The position numbers and the translations under genes are program-made. From contig CAZCQH010000028.1 of NCBI GenBank assembly GCA_964500805.1, forward strand, positions 1 through 64,000: a stretch of 64,000 nucleotides of DNA, written 5' to 3'. Source of the stretch: Ga0077555 sp964500805 (lineage in GTDB: Bacteria > Pseudomonadota > Alphaproteobacteria > Rhizobiales > Hyphomicrobiaceae). The notes under the pieces were generated by a model. The model did not search any database and was not told the origin of the DNA. It saw nothing but the letters and a program-made list of their open reading frames with translations. This document shows, in pieces, positions 16,456-25,744 of this stretch; position 1 is the stretch's first letter, and the number at the start of each line of letters is the position of its first letter.

Positions 16456-16471
16456 TGTTTCACGTGAAACA
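16456..16471. promoter_or_regulatory. parS: parS centromere site (ParB-binding)
   Basis: TGTTTCACGTGAAACA is a perfect 16-bp palindrome identical to the near-universal bacterial parS consensus. ParB binds it and spreads to form the partition complex. Such sites cluster around the origin. A single perfect match was seen in the window. It lies in the gap between two convergent genes, outside any coding sequence. Confidence 0.9.
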
Positions 16472-16524
16472 TTGGCGGGACGGCTGACTAAATGCGCGTC
16501 GCCGGTCGCGGAGCAGGCAGCCGT

Positions 16525-17724
16525 CTACTCCGCCGCGATGCGCACAGGCGCCGGCCGGTCGTCGATCGGCAGCCCGAGTTCGCGCCGGATCGACTTGTGA
16601 TAGTGCGCGAGCGCGGGCTCGTTGCGCCCGTAAATGATGTGCGACTGCGCGCCCGACTTGAAGCCGATCTGCATGGTGCGGCCGGCCGGGAAATCCTCCG
16701 TGGTCACGACCTTCACGGCCAGCGCCAGGTTGGCGTCCCAGTGCCGTTTCTCCTCCTCGGTCTGGACCGGCTTCGGGATGTAGACCGTGGTCTCGAGGAC
16801 GGCGCGATCGGGACGACCGTCCACGGGAAACATCCGGAAAATCTCCATGTGATCGCCCTGCGGCGCGAACACCGTGTTGGCGAACATCGAGTAGACCATC
16901 GTGGTGTTCCACATCAGGTCCCACTCGCTCTCCGGCTGCGCGCGCAGGCGGTCGAGCTTGGTGCGGCCGTAGACCATCCGGAAGTTGGGGCCGAACGGCG
17001 TGAATTCGCCGATGTTGTGCACGAGAATTCCGGTGAGGGATTCTTTGTGCAGGAACCCGAAATGATAACTCTCGTGAAACGTATCGACGAGCAGCTTCCA
17101 GTTCATCTCCTCGTGGTGCACGTGCCGGTCGAAATAGTGGTACGTATCAAGCTTCCAGTACGCGAGATCCGTCTCGAGGCCCTGCAGATAGGGATCGATG
17201 TCGAGATCGGGAGACCGGTCCGCCGCCGGAGTCGGCACCACCCACACCATGCCGTACTTCTCGGCAAGCGGCAGCGGCGTCAGGCCGGGCCGCGCCGCGC
17301 GCACGCCCGGAAACGACGTCGCCTCCTCCGGCACGCCGCGCAGCGCGCCGTCGTTGCCGTAGGTCCAGCCGTGATAGGGGCAGGTGAAGGTGCCCGTGTG
17401 CCCGCAGCCCTGCGCGACCTTGGCGCCGCGATGCCGGCAAGCATTGAGGAATGCCCGCAATTTTCCATCACTGCCGCGCACGATGAGAATCGGCACGCCG
17501 GCATAGTCATCCGTCTTGAACGAGCCCGGCTTAGGCCAGTCGCACGAGAGCCCCATCACAAGCGGCCGGTTGCGGATCAGGATTTCCTCCTCCCGCTTGT
17601 GCCGCTCGGGGCAGGTGTAGGCGGAAACCGGATTCTCCCACGGCGCGTCGGCCATGCACGTCGTCTTGGTCTCGACGTAATGGAGCAATTTCTTCAAAAG
17701 ACCGATCTCGGTTGCCCGATCCAT
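16525..17724 (-). CDS. Rieske aromatic ring-hydroxylating oxygenase, alpha subunit
   Basis: 399 residues. The N-terminal Rieske [2Fe-2S] domain has Cys96-x-His98 (NACRHRG) and Cys115-x2-His118 (CPYHGW). The catalytic domain has the mononuclear iron motif DTFHESYH (Asp214 bridging, His217 and His221 ligands). These oxygenases hydroxylate or demethylate aromatic rings with electrons from a separate reductase. No beta subunit or reductase lies nearby. The pcaHG genes are divergent 217 bp away, so a role feeding aromatic acids toward protocatechuate is plausible. Confidence 0.88.
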   Translation of the reverse strand: MDRATEIGLLKKLLHYVETKTTCMADAPWENPVSAYTCPERHKREEEILIRNRPLVMGLSCDWPKPGSFKTDDYAGVPILIVRGSDGKLRAFLNACRHRGAKVAQGCGHTGTFTCPYHGWTYGNDGALRGVPEEATSFPGVRAARPGLTPLPLAEKYGMVWVVPTPAADRSPDLDIDPYLQGLETDLAYWKLDTYHYFDRHVHHEEMNWKLLVDTFHESYHFGFLHKESLTGILVHNIGEFTPFGPNFRMVYGRTKLDRLRAQPESEWDLMWNTTMVYSMFANTVFAPQGDHMEIFRMFPVDGRPDRAVLETTVYIPKPVQTEEEKRHWDANLALAVKVVTTEDFPAGRTMQIGFKSGAQSHIIYGRNEPALAHYHKSIRRELGLPIDDRPAPVRIAAE

Positions 17725-17941
17725 GCGGTTGCCTCGCAGTTGGCGTTCGGGCGGGACTCTAGGCGCGTCGTCACTGACTTGCCAAGGGTGTGAAATGTTC
17801 CGTGGTCAGGGTCCTGTTTGCGCTGGATCAAGGGGCTGCAGCCGTCGACCGCGATAGGTCGACATCACCGGTTTGGACTTGCACGCCACTGGCAATCAGG
17901 CACAAAGTTTGACAGCAACGAACGGGGATCAGGAGGCGCTG

Positions 17942-18652
17942 ATGCAGGACCTCGACAAGACTTTCCGCCCGCGGGACTGGGAGAGCCAGCCCGTGATGAT
18001 CAACCCGGCCTACAAGTCGACCGTGTTCCGGGCGCCCAAGAAACCGCTGATCCCGATCAAGCAGTCGCTCACCGAGCTGACCGGCCCCGTCTATGGGCAC
18101 GAGTCGGTGGCAGCAATCGACTCCGACCTCACCAGGAATGCGCGGAAGTCCGCCGAGCCGCTGGGCGAGCGCATCGTCGTGGCCGGCCGCGTCTTGGACG
18201 AGAACGGGCGCCCTGTTCCCGGCACGCTGATCGAGATCTGGCAGGCGAATGCATCGGGCCGCTACATCCACGTCAACGATCAGCACGATGCGCCGATCGA
18301 CCCGAATTTCTTCGGTGCCGGCCGCTGCATCACAGACAGTGAAGGCTGCTACAAATTCTACACTGTGAAGCCCGGGGCTTATCCGTGGCAAAACCATGAG
18401 AACGCCTGGCGCCCTGCGCACATCCACCTGTCGCTGTTCGGTCCGACGATCGCAACACGCCTCGTCACGCAGCTGTTCTTTCCGGGTGATCCGCTGCTGG
18501 CGTTCGATCCGATTTTCACCAGCGTCGCCGAGCAGCATCGCAACCGGCTCGTCGCCAAGTTCGATTTCGGCGTCACCGAAAGCGGGTTCGCGCTCGGCTA
18601 CACGTTCGACATCGTGCTTCGCGGGCGCACTGAAACACCAATGGTGAGCTGA
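17942..18652 (+). CDS. pcaH: Protocatechuate 3,4-dioxygenase beta subunit
   Basis: 236 residues from ATG 17942 (CAGGAGG upstream). Catalyses intradiol cleavage of protocatechuate to 3-carboxy-cis,cis-muconate. The ferric iron ligands fall at the classical relative positions: Tyr108 (ASGRYIH), Tyr147 (PGAYPW), and His160 and His162 (RPAHIHLS). N-terminal motif RDWESQPVMINPAYKSTV matches PcaH. pcaG follows after 5 bp. The downstream pca genes (pcaB, pcaC, pcaD) are not adjacent. Confidence 0.95.
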   Translation: MQDLDKTFRPRDWESQPVMINPAYKSTVFRAPKKPLIPIKQSLTELTGPVYGHESVAAIDSDLTRNARKSAEPLGERIVVAGRVLDENGRPVPGTLIEIWQANASGRYIHVNDQHDAPIDPNFFGAGRCITDSEGCYKFYTVKPGAYPWQNHENAWRPAHIHLSLFGPTIATRLVTQLFFPGDPLLAFDPIFTSVAEQHRNRLVAKFDFGVTESGFALGYTFDIVLRGRTETPMVS

Positions 18653-18657
18653 CGCGC

Positions 18658-19230
18658 ATGTCTTTCAAGCAAACCCCTTCGCAGACGGCCGGTCCGTTCT
18701 TCCACTACATGCTGACGCCCGATCAGTCGGGCTATCCGTACAAGGGCCTCGCCACGCCAGCGATGGCGGACGCTTCGGTGCCGGGCCAGCGCATCAAGCT
18801 CGAAGGCCGTGTCATCGACGGCCAGGGCAACGCGATGTCGGATGCGCTGATCGAGCTCTGGCAGGCCGACGGCCAGGGCCGCTACGCGCATCCCGCGGAT
18901 AAGCGCAGCTCCAATGCGGCGTTCAAGGGCTTCGGCCGGTGTGCCACCGATCAGAACGGCGAGTACGTGTTCGATACGATCAAGCCGGGCGCCATCGGAG
19001 GCGGGCACGCGCCGCACGTGACCTTCATCATGTTCACGCGCGGTGGTCAGAACCACCTCTACACGCGCGTCTATTTTCCGGATGAGGCGGCGGCGAACGC
19101 GAAGGACCCGGTCCTGCAAGCGGTTCCGGCCGAGCGTCGCAACACGCTGATCGCGACCAAAACCGACCGCGGCTACCGCCTCGACATTCGCGTGCAGGGC
19201 GATGGCGAGACGGTGTTCTTCGACGTGTGA
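18658..19230 (+). CDS. pcaG: Protocatechuate 3,4-dioxygenase alpha subunit
   Basis: 190 residues beginning MSFKQTPSQTAGPFFHYML, the typical PcaG start (TPSQTVGPF). It has the same intradiol fold as PcaH but lacks the iron-binding Tyr/His set, as expected for the non-catalytic alpha subunit; GHAPHVTFIMFTRGG replaces the RPAHIH segment. It starts 5 bp after pcaH without a strong ribosome-binding site, so translation is probably coupled. Confidence 0.95.
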   Translation: MSFKQTPSQTAGPFFHYMLTPDQSGYPYKGLATPAMADASVPGQRIKLEGRVIDGQGNAMSDALIELWQADGQGRYAHPADKRSSNAAFKGFGRCATDQNGEYVFDTIKPGAIGGGHAPHVTFIMFTRGGQNHLYTRVYFPDEAAANAKDPVLQAVPAERRNTLIATKTDRGYRLDIRVQGDGETVFFDV

Positions 19231-19339
19231 TCAAACGAGCGCTCCACAGTAGCACCGGCGGGCAGTCCCCGATCGTTCAGCCGGACGGCGCAGGTTGCGC
19301 TGATTCCGTGACGATCGGAGACCGCTTGCTGGAGTACTG

Positions 19340-20449
19340 TCACTCCGCGGCCATGCGCATCGGCTTCACAGGCGACAGGTGCTTGACCTTCGGCAGCACC
19401 TCCTTCGCCAGCAGTTCGAGCGAGCGGCGCCACGCCTGCGGATGCTCCACGTAGTCGAAGCCGAACACCAGCAGGTGCCCGAAGCCGCCGACGTCATCGT
19501 GGATCTTGGCGAGCTTTTCGGCCACCGTCGCCGGCGAGCCGACGATCCAGTTGTGCTTGGCGCAGTATTCGGGCGTCACATCACTGTCGGGCACATCCGG
19601 CCTGTGCTTCAGGAATTCGAGGAAGCCGAACTGACCGAGCAGCGGCATGAAATACTCGCGCATCATGCGGCCCATGTGCAGGCCTACGGAGAGCTTCATT
19701 GCCTCCTCGTCCGTATCGGCGACGAAGACCTCGCGCACCATGCGCCACTCCGCGCGATCCGCGGTGCGCCCTGACTTTTTCGCGCCCGCCTCGACAGACT
19801 CCCAGTGGCTGCCCACATAGGCCGGGTTGAGATTGAGACTCATTGGAATCCAGCCGTGCTCGCCGGCAAGCTTCAGCGTGTCGGAGCCCTTGGAGAGGCC
19901 CGCAACGCCGATCGGGGGATAAGGCTTCTGCAGCGGCTTGATGTGGGGTTTCAGGAACCCGTACATCAGCTCGGGGTTTTTCACCGTCCAGAACTTGCCG
20001 GCGTAGGTGAAGGGCTCGTTCGTCGACCAGAGCTTCAGGATGATGTCGAGCGCCTCGCGCATCATCAGCCGGTTGACGCCGTTGCCGCCGTCGACGTTGA
20101 ACATCTCCCAGTCGCTCGGCAGACCGGCCGCGGCAATGCCGAAGTTCAGGCGTCCGCCCGAGATGTGATCCAGCATCGCCACGCGGTTGGCGATCTGCGC
20201 GGGATGATGGAAGGGCAGCAGGAAGCCGCCGGGACCGAGGCGGATGTTCTTCGTCTGCATCAGAGCTTGCGCAACGAGCAGATCGGGCGAGGGGTGCGGC
20301 TCCCAGGGAGCCGTGTGGTGCTCGCCAATCCAGCATTCCTTGTAGCCGAGCTCGTCGAGCCAGCGGATCACCTGGAGATCCCATTCGTGCCCGTCCTTCA
20401 ACGGCCTCTCGGGCGGATGCGAGGGCATGGTAAAGTAGCCGAGCTCCAT
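19340..20449 (-). CDS. LLM-class (luciferase-like) flavin monooxygenase
   Basis: 369 residues with GAGGAG before ATG 20449. Bacterial-luciferase-fold monooxygenase: MELGYFTMPSHPP, IGEHHTAPWEPHPSPDLL and LDHISGGRLNFGIAAAG are typical segments binding FMNH2 and shaping the active site. It probably oxidises a small aromatic or aliphatic substrate using reduced flavin from a separate reductase, which is not seen here. It converges on pcaG and is divergent from the amidohydrolase, fitting a catabolic cluster. Confidence 0.85.
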   Translation of the reverse strand: MELGYFTMPSHPPERPLKDGHEWDLQVIRWLDELGYKECWIGEHHTAPWEPHPSPDLLVAQALMQTKNIRLGPGGFLLPFHHPAQIANRVAMLDHISGGRLNFGIAAAGLPSDWEMFNVDGGNGVNRLMMREALDIILKLWSTNEPFTYAGKFWTVKNPELMYGFLKPHIKPLQKPYPPIGVAGLSKGSDTLKLAGEHGWIPMSLNLNPAYVGSHWESVEAGAKKSGRTADRAEWRMVREVFVADTDEEAMKLSVGLHMGRMMREYFMPLLGQFGFLEFLKHRPDVPDSDVTPEYCAKHNWIVGSPATVAEKLAKIHDDVGGFGHLLVFGFDYVEHPQAWRRSLELLAKEVLPKVKHLSPVKPMRMAAE

Positions 20450-20645
20450 AATGGTTCTCCTCGATTGTGTTTCGCTCCATTCCCCTGTCTCAGGGTAGAC
20501 CCGTCGCGCTGAGCGTCAAGCGCCGGTTGCGATTCCTTCGTTGCGCTGCGGCAAGAGACTGGCGCATCATCCGCTCGACAATGGGCCAGTTCGCGATGCT
20601 GCCCATCCCACGAGACCAGACACTCGGCAATCAGGAGCGCATCCC

Positions 20646-21578
20646 ATGTTCAATCACGCACTCTATGACGACCTGCCCATTGTCGATGCGCATCATCATT
20701 TGTGGGACCTCGAAGGGAGCGTCAAATACCCTTGGCTCAAGCCTGGCAGCGGCGAGCACTCTTATATGGGAGACAAGTCGGCGCTGTGCCGGACCTATAT
20801 GCCCGACGAGTACCGGCGGGATTCGGCGCTCCACAACGTGATCGCCACAGTGCACGTGGAGGCCGAATGCGATCGCTCGATGCAGGTCGCCGAGACGCGT
20901 TGGCTAACGGAGATCAACAAGAAGTACGGTATGCCGAACGCCATCGTCGCGCATGCGTGGATCGACGAGCCCAACTCGGAAGAGATCCTCATCCAGCACA
21001 AACAGTTCCCGCTGGTGCGTGGCATCCGGACCAAACCGATCATCTCGAACGGCCCGAACGAGAGCGTGCGCGGACAGCCGCGCTCGATGCAGGACCCGAA
21101 ATGGCGCCGCGGTCTTGATCTTCTGCGCAAGCACGATTTGTCGTGGGATCTGCGCGTCGTCTGGTGGCATCTGGAGGAGGCGGCCGACGTCGTGCGGGAG
21201 CATCCCGATCTACGGGTCGTGCTCAATCATACCGGCTATCCGCTGGATCGGTCGTCCGATGCCGTGAAGGTCTGGCGGAAGGGCATGGAGGCGCTCGCCG
21301 CCTGTCCCAACGTGCACGTCAAGATTTCCGGGCTGACGGTCCCCGGAGCACCGTGGACACTCGCCGCCAACAAGCCGATCATTCGAGATACGATCTCCAT
21401 GTTCGGCGTCAACCGCTGCATGTTCGCCTCGAATTTCCCCGTCGATGGGCTCAAGGGCAGCTGGGATTATCTCTACAGTTGCTTCAAGGCGGCGGTTGCG
21501 GATATGCCGCTCGCTGACCGGCGCAAGCTCTTCGCCGACAACGCGATCCGTTTCTACCGGATCGAGGTGAAGACTTGA
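20646..21578 (+). CDS. Amidohydrolase-family (COG3618-type) metal-dependent hydrolase
   Basis: 310 residues from ATG 20646 (CAGGAG upstream). TIM-barrel amidohydrolase-2 family: IVDAHHHLWDL (His16-18) at the first strand, RGIRTKPI, VLNHTGYP, VHVKISGL and MFASNFPVDGLKGS near the end. Related enzymes hydrolyse lactones (e.g. 2-pyrone-4,6-dicarboxylate, L-fuconolactone) or decarboxylate aromatic acids. With pcaHG and ring-oxidising genes nearby, a lactonase step of aromatic degradation is a reasonable inference. glnD starts 31 bp downstream. Confidence 0.85.
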   Translation: MFNHALYDDLPIVDAHHHLWDLEGSVKYPWLKPGSGEHSYMGDKSALCRTYMPDEYRRDSALHNVIATVHVEAECDRSMQVAETRWLTEINKKYGMPNAIVAHAWIDEPNSEEILIQHKQFPLVRGIRTKPIISNGPNESVRGQPRSMQDPKWRRGLDLLRKHDLSWDLRVVWWHLEEAADVVREHPDLRVVLNHTGYPLDRSSDAVKVWRKGMEALAACPNVHVKISGLTVPGAPWTLAANKPIIRDTISMFGVNRCMFASNFPVDGLKGSWDYLYSCFKAAVADMPLADRRKLFADNAIRFYRIEVKT

Positions 21579-21608
21579 ATTGCTGCCCGGCAAAGCACGG
21601 AGCGTGAG

Positions 21609-24383
21609 ATGGACGCGATTTCAGCCCCTGCCGCCCCTTACTTCGATACCCAGGCGCTGCGTGTCGAGCTGACGGGCCTCTTTCGCTCACACGGCGAAAA
21701 TCCCGTTATGGCGCGCCCCGCGGTTTTGGATCGCCTCAAGCTGCTGATCAAGGAAGCGCGGGAAGCCGCTCGCGTGAAACTGGAGGCGGACGGCGATGGG
21801 CGCCGGTGCGCGGAAGGTTTGTCGCTGTTTCAGGACGAGCTGATCAAGCTCGTCTATGATTACACCACCGTCCATGTCTACCGGATGGACAATCCTGACG
21901 ATGCCGAGCGCATGGCGATCGTCGCCACCGGCGGCTACGGACGCGGGCTGCTGGCACCGGGCTCCGACGTCGATCTTCTCTTTCTGCTGCCCTACAAGCA
22001 GACGGCCTGGGGGGAGAGCGTCGTCGAGTACATGCTGATGATCCTTTGGGACCTCGGCCAGAAGGTCGGGCATGCGACGCGCACCATCGAGCAATCGATC
22101 AAGCTCTCGCACGCGGACATGACGATTCGCACCGCCATTCTGGACTCGCGCCTCATCCTCGGCGACATCGCGCTGTTCAAGGAGCTGCAGGAGCGTTTCG
22201 CCAACGACGTGCTGAAGGGTACGGCTGCTGCTTTCGTCGAGGCCAAGCTGGCCGAGCGCGATCAGCGGCACAAGCGGGCTGGTGAATCGCGTTACCTGGT
22301 CGAGCCGAACATCAAGGACGGCAAGGGCGGGCTCAGGGACCTGCACACCTTGCATTGGCTTGCCAAGGATCTGGCGGGTGGCGGCGATGCCGATCCCTTC
22401 CGCACCTCCGGCGTCTTCACGGCGCAGGAACGGGCAATCTTTCGAAAGTGCGAGAACTTTCTCTGGACGGTCCGCTGCCATTTGCACTTTCTGGCAGGAC
22501 GGCCTGAGGAGCGGTTGTCGTTCGACCGCCAGCCGGCCATCGCGGAGCGCCTCGGCTACACGAACCGTGGCGGCCTCAAGGGCGTCGAGCGGTTCATGAA
22601 GCACTACTTTCTGGTGGCGAAGGACGTCGGCGACCTGACGACGATCCTGTGCTCCTCGCTCGAGATCCAGCAGTTGAAGCGGATGCCGGCGCTGGATGCG
22701 ATTTTCGACCCGCTCGGCTGGCGCACGCGGCGGCGCATTCGCCGGACGACCGAGTTTCGCATCGACAACGGCCGTCTGAACGTGGCGGACAGCGACGTTT
22801 TCAAGCGTGATCCGGTGAACCTGATCCGGTTCTTCGCGCATGCGGAGGAGACCGGCACGTTCTTCCACCCGCAAGCGCTTCGGCTGATCCGTCAGTCGCT
22901 GCGGCTGATCGACGACAAGCTGCGCAACGACCCGGAAGCCAACCGCATCTTCCTCGAGATGCTGACGACGCCGCGCAATCCTGAAGCGACACTGCGGCGC
23001 ATGAACGAGGCGGGTGTGCTCGGGCGTTTCATCCCGGACTTCGGCACGGTCGTGTCGATGATGCAATTCAACATGTACCACCACTACACGGTGGACGAGC
23101 ATCTCATCCGCACGGTCGGCGTGGTTTCGGAGATCGAGCGCGGCGAGGCGGCCAAACCTCATCCGCTGTCCGACCGATTGATGAAGAACCTGTCACAGCG
23201 GCGCGTGCTGTATGTGGCGGCTTTCCTGCATGACATTGCGAAGGGACGCGAGGAAGATCACTCGATTGCCGGCGCGCGCGTCGCGCGTCATTTGTGCCCG
23301 CGGCTCGGACTGAATGCAGCGGAAACCGATCTCGTCGCCTGGCTTATCGAGCACCATCTCGACATGAGCACGATTGCGCAGAGCCGCGACCTGTCGGACC
23401 CGAAGACGATTCGCGATTTTGCCGACATCGTGCAAAGCCCCGAGCGACTGGAGCTGCTGCTGCTGCTGACAGTCGCCGACATCCGCGCGGTCGGTCCAAC
23501 GACGTTCAACGGCTGGAAAGGCCAGCTGCTCCGCACGCTCTTCAACGAAACCGAGCCGTTGGTGGCGGGCCGCCATGCCGAGCAGGGACAGGCCGAGCGG
23601 ATCGCGGCCTCGCAAGCCGCCTTCCGCGAGACGGCCAAGGATGTTGGCCCGGCAGCGGTCGAAGCCTTTATCGAGCGGCATTATGCCGACTACTGGCTGC
23701 GCACCGATGGGCGCAAGCAACTCGATCATCTGCTGCTCGCGGAGCGCGCGAAAACGCAGTCGCTCTCCTTTGCTACAGACTATAAGACCGATGCCTTCAC
23801 CGCCGTCACCGAGCTGACCGTTCTGGCTCCGAACCATCCGCGTCTGCTGTCGCTCTTTGCGGGCGCGTGTGCGGCGACGGGCGCCAATATCGTCGGTGCG
23901 GCCATTGCGACGACGCGAGACGGGTTCGCCCTCGATACGTTCCTGCTGCAACGCGAGTTCGATCGGGAGGAGGACGAGCTGCGTCGCGCCCGGCGCATCA
24001 GCGAGACGATCGAAAAACTTCTGAAAGGCGAGCAGCGGCTCCATGCGCTGATGGCGAAGAAGCGCGATCTGAAAGGGCCGCTGCGCGCCTTTACCGTGGA
24101 ACCAGAGGTGAAGATCGATAATGCCGTGTCCGACCAGTTCACGGTGATCGAAGTCGTGGGGCTCGACCGGCCGGGCCTGCTCTATGAGGTCACGAGTGCG
24201 ATCTCGGACTTGAACCTCGACATCACGTCAGCCCACATCACGACATTCGGCGAGCGGGCGGTCGACGCATTCTATGTCACGGACCTCACCAACAAGAAAA
24301 TCGCCAATCCCACCCGGCAGAAGGCAATCGCGACGCGGCTGACGCAGGTGTTGGCTTTAGCTGCCGAGCCGGTGAAAGCCTGA
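21609..24383 (+). CDS. glnD: Bifunctional [protein-PII] uridylyltransferase/uridylyl-removing enzyme
   Basis: 924 residues, the normal GlnD length. It adds UMP to PII proteins when glutamine is low and removes it when glutamine is high. Domains in order: nucleotidyltransferase with GGYGRG and SDVDLLF (residues 108-125), the GlnD linker, the HD phosphohydrolase domain with FLHDIAKGREEDHS (about 534-547), and two C-terminal glutamine-sensing ACT domains beginning near 735 and 844 (VVGLDRPGLLYEVTSAI). GGAGCGTGAG precedes the ATG. Usual single copy and near the origin in Hyphomicrobiales. Confidence 0.96.
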   Translation: MDAISAPAAPYFDTQALRVELTGLFRSHGENPVMARPAVLDRLKLLIKEAREAARVKLEADGDGRRCAEGLSLFQDELIKLVYDYTTVHVYRMDNPDDAERMAIVATGGYGRGLLAPGSDVDLLFLLPYKQTAWGESVVEYMLMILWDLGQKVGHATRTIEQSIKLSHADMTIRTAILDSRLILGDIALFKELQERFANDVLKGTAAAFVEAKLAERDQRHKRAGESRYLVEPNIKDGKGGLRDLHTLHWLAKDLAGGGDADPFRTSGVFTAQERAIFRKCENFLWTVRCHLHFLAGRPEERLSFDRQPAIAERLGYTNRGGLKGVERFMKHYFLVAKDVGDLTTILCSSLEIQQLKRMPALDAIFDPLGWRTRRRIRRTTEFRIDNGRLNVADSDVFKRDPVNLIRFFAHAEETGTFFHPQALRLIRQSLRLIDDKLRNDPEANRIFLEMLTTPRNPEATLRRMNEAGVLGRFIPDFGTVVSMMQFNMYHHYTVDEHLIRTVGVVSEIERGEAAKPHPLSDRLMKNLSQRRVLYVAAFLHDIAKGREEDHSIAGARVARHLCPRLGLNAAETDLVAWLIEHHLDMSTIAQSRDLSDPKTIRDFADIVQSPERLELLLLLTVADIRAVGPTTFNGWKGQLLRTLFNETEPLVAGRHAEQGQAERIAASQAAFRETAKDVGPAAVEAFIERHYADYWLRTDGRKQLDHLLLAERAKTQSLSFATDYKTDAFTAVTELTVLAPNHPRLLSLFAGACAATGANIVGAAIATTRDGFALDTFLLQREFDREEDELRRARRISETIEKLLKGEQRLHALMAKKRDLKGPLRAFTVEPEVKIDNAVSDQFTVIEVVGLDRPGLLYEVTSAISDLNLDITSAHITTFGERAVDAFYVTDLTNKKIANPTRQKAIATRLTQVLALAAEPVKA

Positions 24384-24409
24384 AGCGGGTCCGATCGAGG
24401 AGCGCACGC

Positions 24410-24715
24410 ATGTCGGTGAAGCGCGGTGGGCTGCTGCTGGGGCTGTTCATTGTTGCGCTCCTCGCCTACGGGCTCTGGTATCAGAGCGGACATCCGCGCC
24501 AGATCGTTGGCAACGGTCAAATCCGGATCGAGAGCAACGCGCGACCGGGCGCACCCATGACACTCGAGACGCGTCGCGTGCGCGTCGCAGTCGCCGAGTT
24601 CGAGGAAGTGCGGATGCCGAATGGCACCTGGATCAGCTGCGCCGGGGATTGTCGGAAAGCTGCGCTGGAAGCCGGCCCGGACTTCTGGGATGCACTCCGG
24701 GACCGGAGCCGTTGA
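24410..24715 (+). CDS. Small membrane-anchored protein of unknown function
   Basis: 101 residues; GAGGAGC precedes ATG 24410, 26 bp after glnD. One N-terminal transmembrane or signal-anchor helix (LLLGLFIVALLAYGLWY, about 8-24), then a short extracytoplasmic part ending WISCAGDCRKAAL...DFWDAL, whose two cysteines (CAGDC) could form a disulfide. Its position behind glnD suggests cotranscription. I do not recognise a function. A hairpin follows at 24727-24755. Confidence 0.7.
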   Translation: MSVKRGGLLLGLFIVALLAYGLWYQSGHPRQIVGNGQIRIESNARPGAPMTLETRRVRVAVAEFEEVRMPNGTWISCAGDCRKAALEAGPDFWDALRDRSR

Positions 24716-24726
24716 CGACAGTGCGG

Positions 24727-24755
24727 GTGCCGCCGTGCGTTCGTCACGGCGGCAC
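24727..24755. terminator. Bidirectional terminator-like hairpin
   Basis: GTGCCGCCGTG (24727-24737) pairs perfectly with CACGGCGGCAC (24745-24755) across a 7-base loop. It lies between the converging 101-residue gene (ends 24715) and the SDR gene (ends 24793). No T-run on either side. Confidence 0.65.
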
Positions 24756-24792
24756 GATCGGTGCTCCGGTCAATCAGATGTTCTGGCGGCCG

Positions 24793-25536
24793 TCAGATCG
24801 CGACGGCGCCGCCGTCGACGACCAGCTCGGTTCCGGTGATGTAGGATGCCTCGTCCGAGGCGAGGAACAAGATGGCGTTCGCCACCTCGGTCACTTCGCC
24901 GGGGCGGCGCATGGGGATGACCTTCATCCGCTCGGCTCTGATCAGTGGGTCGGCCGTGCGACCGGAGGTTCGCATCGGTGGCATCACGCCCGGGTGCACC
25001 GAATTGCAGCGAATCTTGTCCTCGGCGTGCTGGACGGCGGTGGCCTTGGTCATCAGGCGAACCGCGCCTTTCGACGCGTTGTAGGCCATGTGCAGGCCAA
25101 CGCTGCCGATGATGCCGGCGATCGACGATAAGTTCACGATCGAACCGCCGCCAGTGGCCTGCATTGCCGCAACGGCGTACTTGGTGCCGAGGAACACGCC
25201 TGTTGCGTTGACGTTCATAATCCGGTGCCAAGCCTCGGTGCTGTAGAGGTCCTGCTCGGCGCTGCCCGAAATGCCGGCATTGTTGACGAGAATGTCGAGC
25301 TTGCCGAAATGCCGCCGCGTCGATGCGACCACGGCTGCCCAGCCTGCCTCGTCGGTGACATCGAGCTTTTCGAAGCGGGCAGCGGCGCCGATCTCCGAGG
25401 CGAGCGCGCGGCCGTCGGTTTCGAGCATGTCGGCGATCACGACTTTGGCGCCTTCGCGGGCGAAGAGGCGGGCCGTGGCTGCGCCCATTCCAGACGCCGC
25501 GCCGGTGATGATGGCAACCTTTCCGTTGAGACGCAT
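24793..25536 (-). CDS. Short-chain dehydrogenase/reductase (classical SDR)
   Basis: 247 residues. Cofactor motif TGAASGMG (11-18), NNAG (85-88), catalytic Ser137/138 (NLSSIAG) and Tyr152-x3-Lys156 (YNASK) are all intact. The C-terminus ending ITGTELVVDGG is standard. NAD(P)-dependent oxidation or reduction of a hydroxyl/keto group; similar to cyclopentanol dehydrogenase-type SDRs, but the substrate cannot be told from sequence. Divergent from hemC and not part of that operon. Confidence 0.88.
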   Translation of the reverse strand: MRLNGKVAIITGAASGMGAATARLFAREGAKVVIADMLETDGRALASEIGAAARFEKLDVTDEAGWAAVVASTRRHFGKLDILVNNAGISGSAEQDLYSTEAWHRIMNVNATGVFLGTKYAVAAMQATGGGSIVNLSSIAGIIGSVGLHMAYNASKGAVRLMTKATAVQHAEDKIRCNSVHPGVMPPMRTSGRTADPLIRAERMKVIPMRRPGEVTEVANAILFLASDEASYITGTELVVDGGAVAI

Positions 25537-25744
25537 GACTGTGCTCCATGTGCGTTGCGGGAAAGTTGCAGGCTAGGGGCGGTGACTGTGGTCCGGCAAG
25601 TCAGCCCCTCCGCAGCGGTGCGTTGATGTCGGTCAACTCAGGCATGCGGAGATCGGCCGCGCGCGGCCCGCTTGCCCGACGGGCGGCGGCAGCCTAAGTA
25701 GCGACAAACAAGATGGGTCCATCGGCGCGGCGGCTGGAGGTCTT

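Larger units (their letters stand above)
16087..16524. other. Intergenic region with hairpin, dispersed repeat and parS
   Basis: 438 bp between convergent genes. It holds a hairpin (16101-16126), a 154-bp dispersed repeat (16219-16372) and a parS palindrome (16456-16471), each listed separately. No gene is supported. Confidence 0.75.

Noticed and set aside
16087..16524. Possible small protein in the 154-bp repeat
   Set aside because: The two copies have different indels that break every reading frame, so coding is unlikely.
21687..23162. Minus-strand open frame of 491 codons inside glnD
   Set aside because: Antisense to a fully convincing glnD; codon-position bias favours the plus strand.
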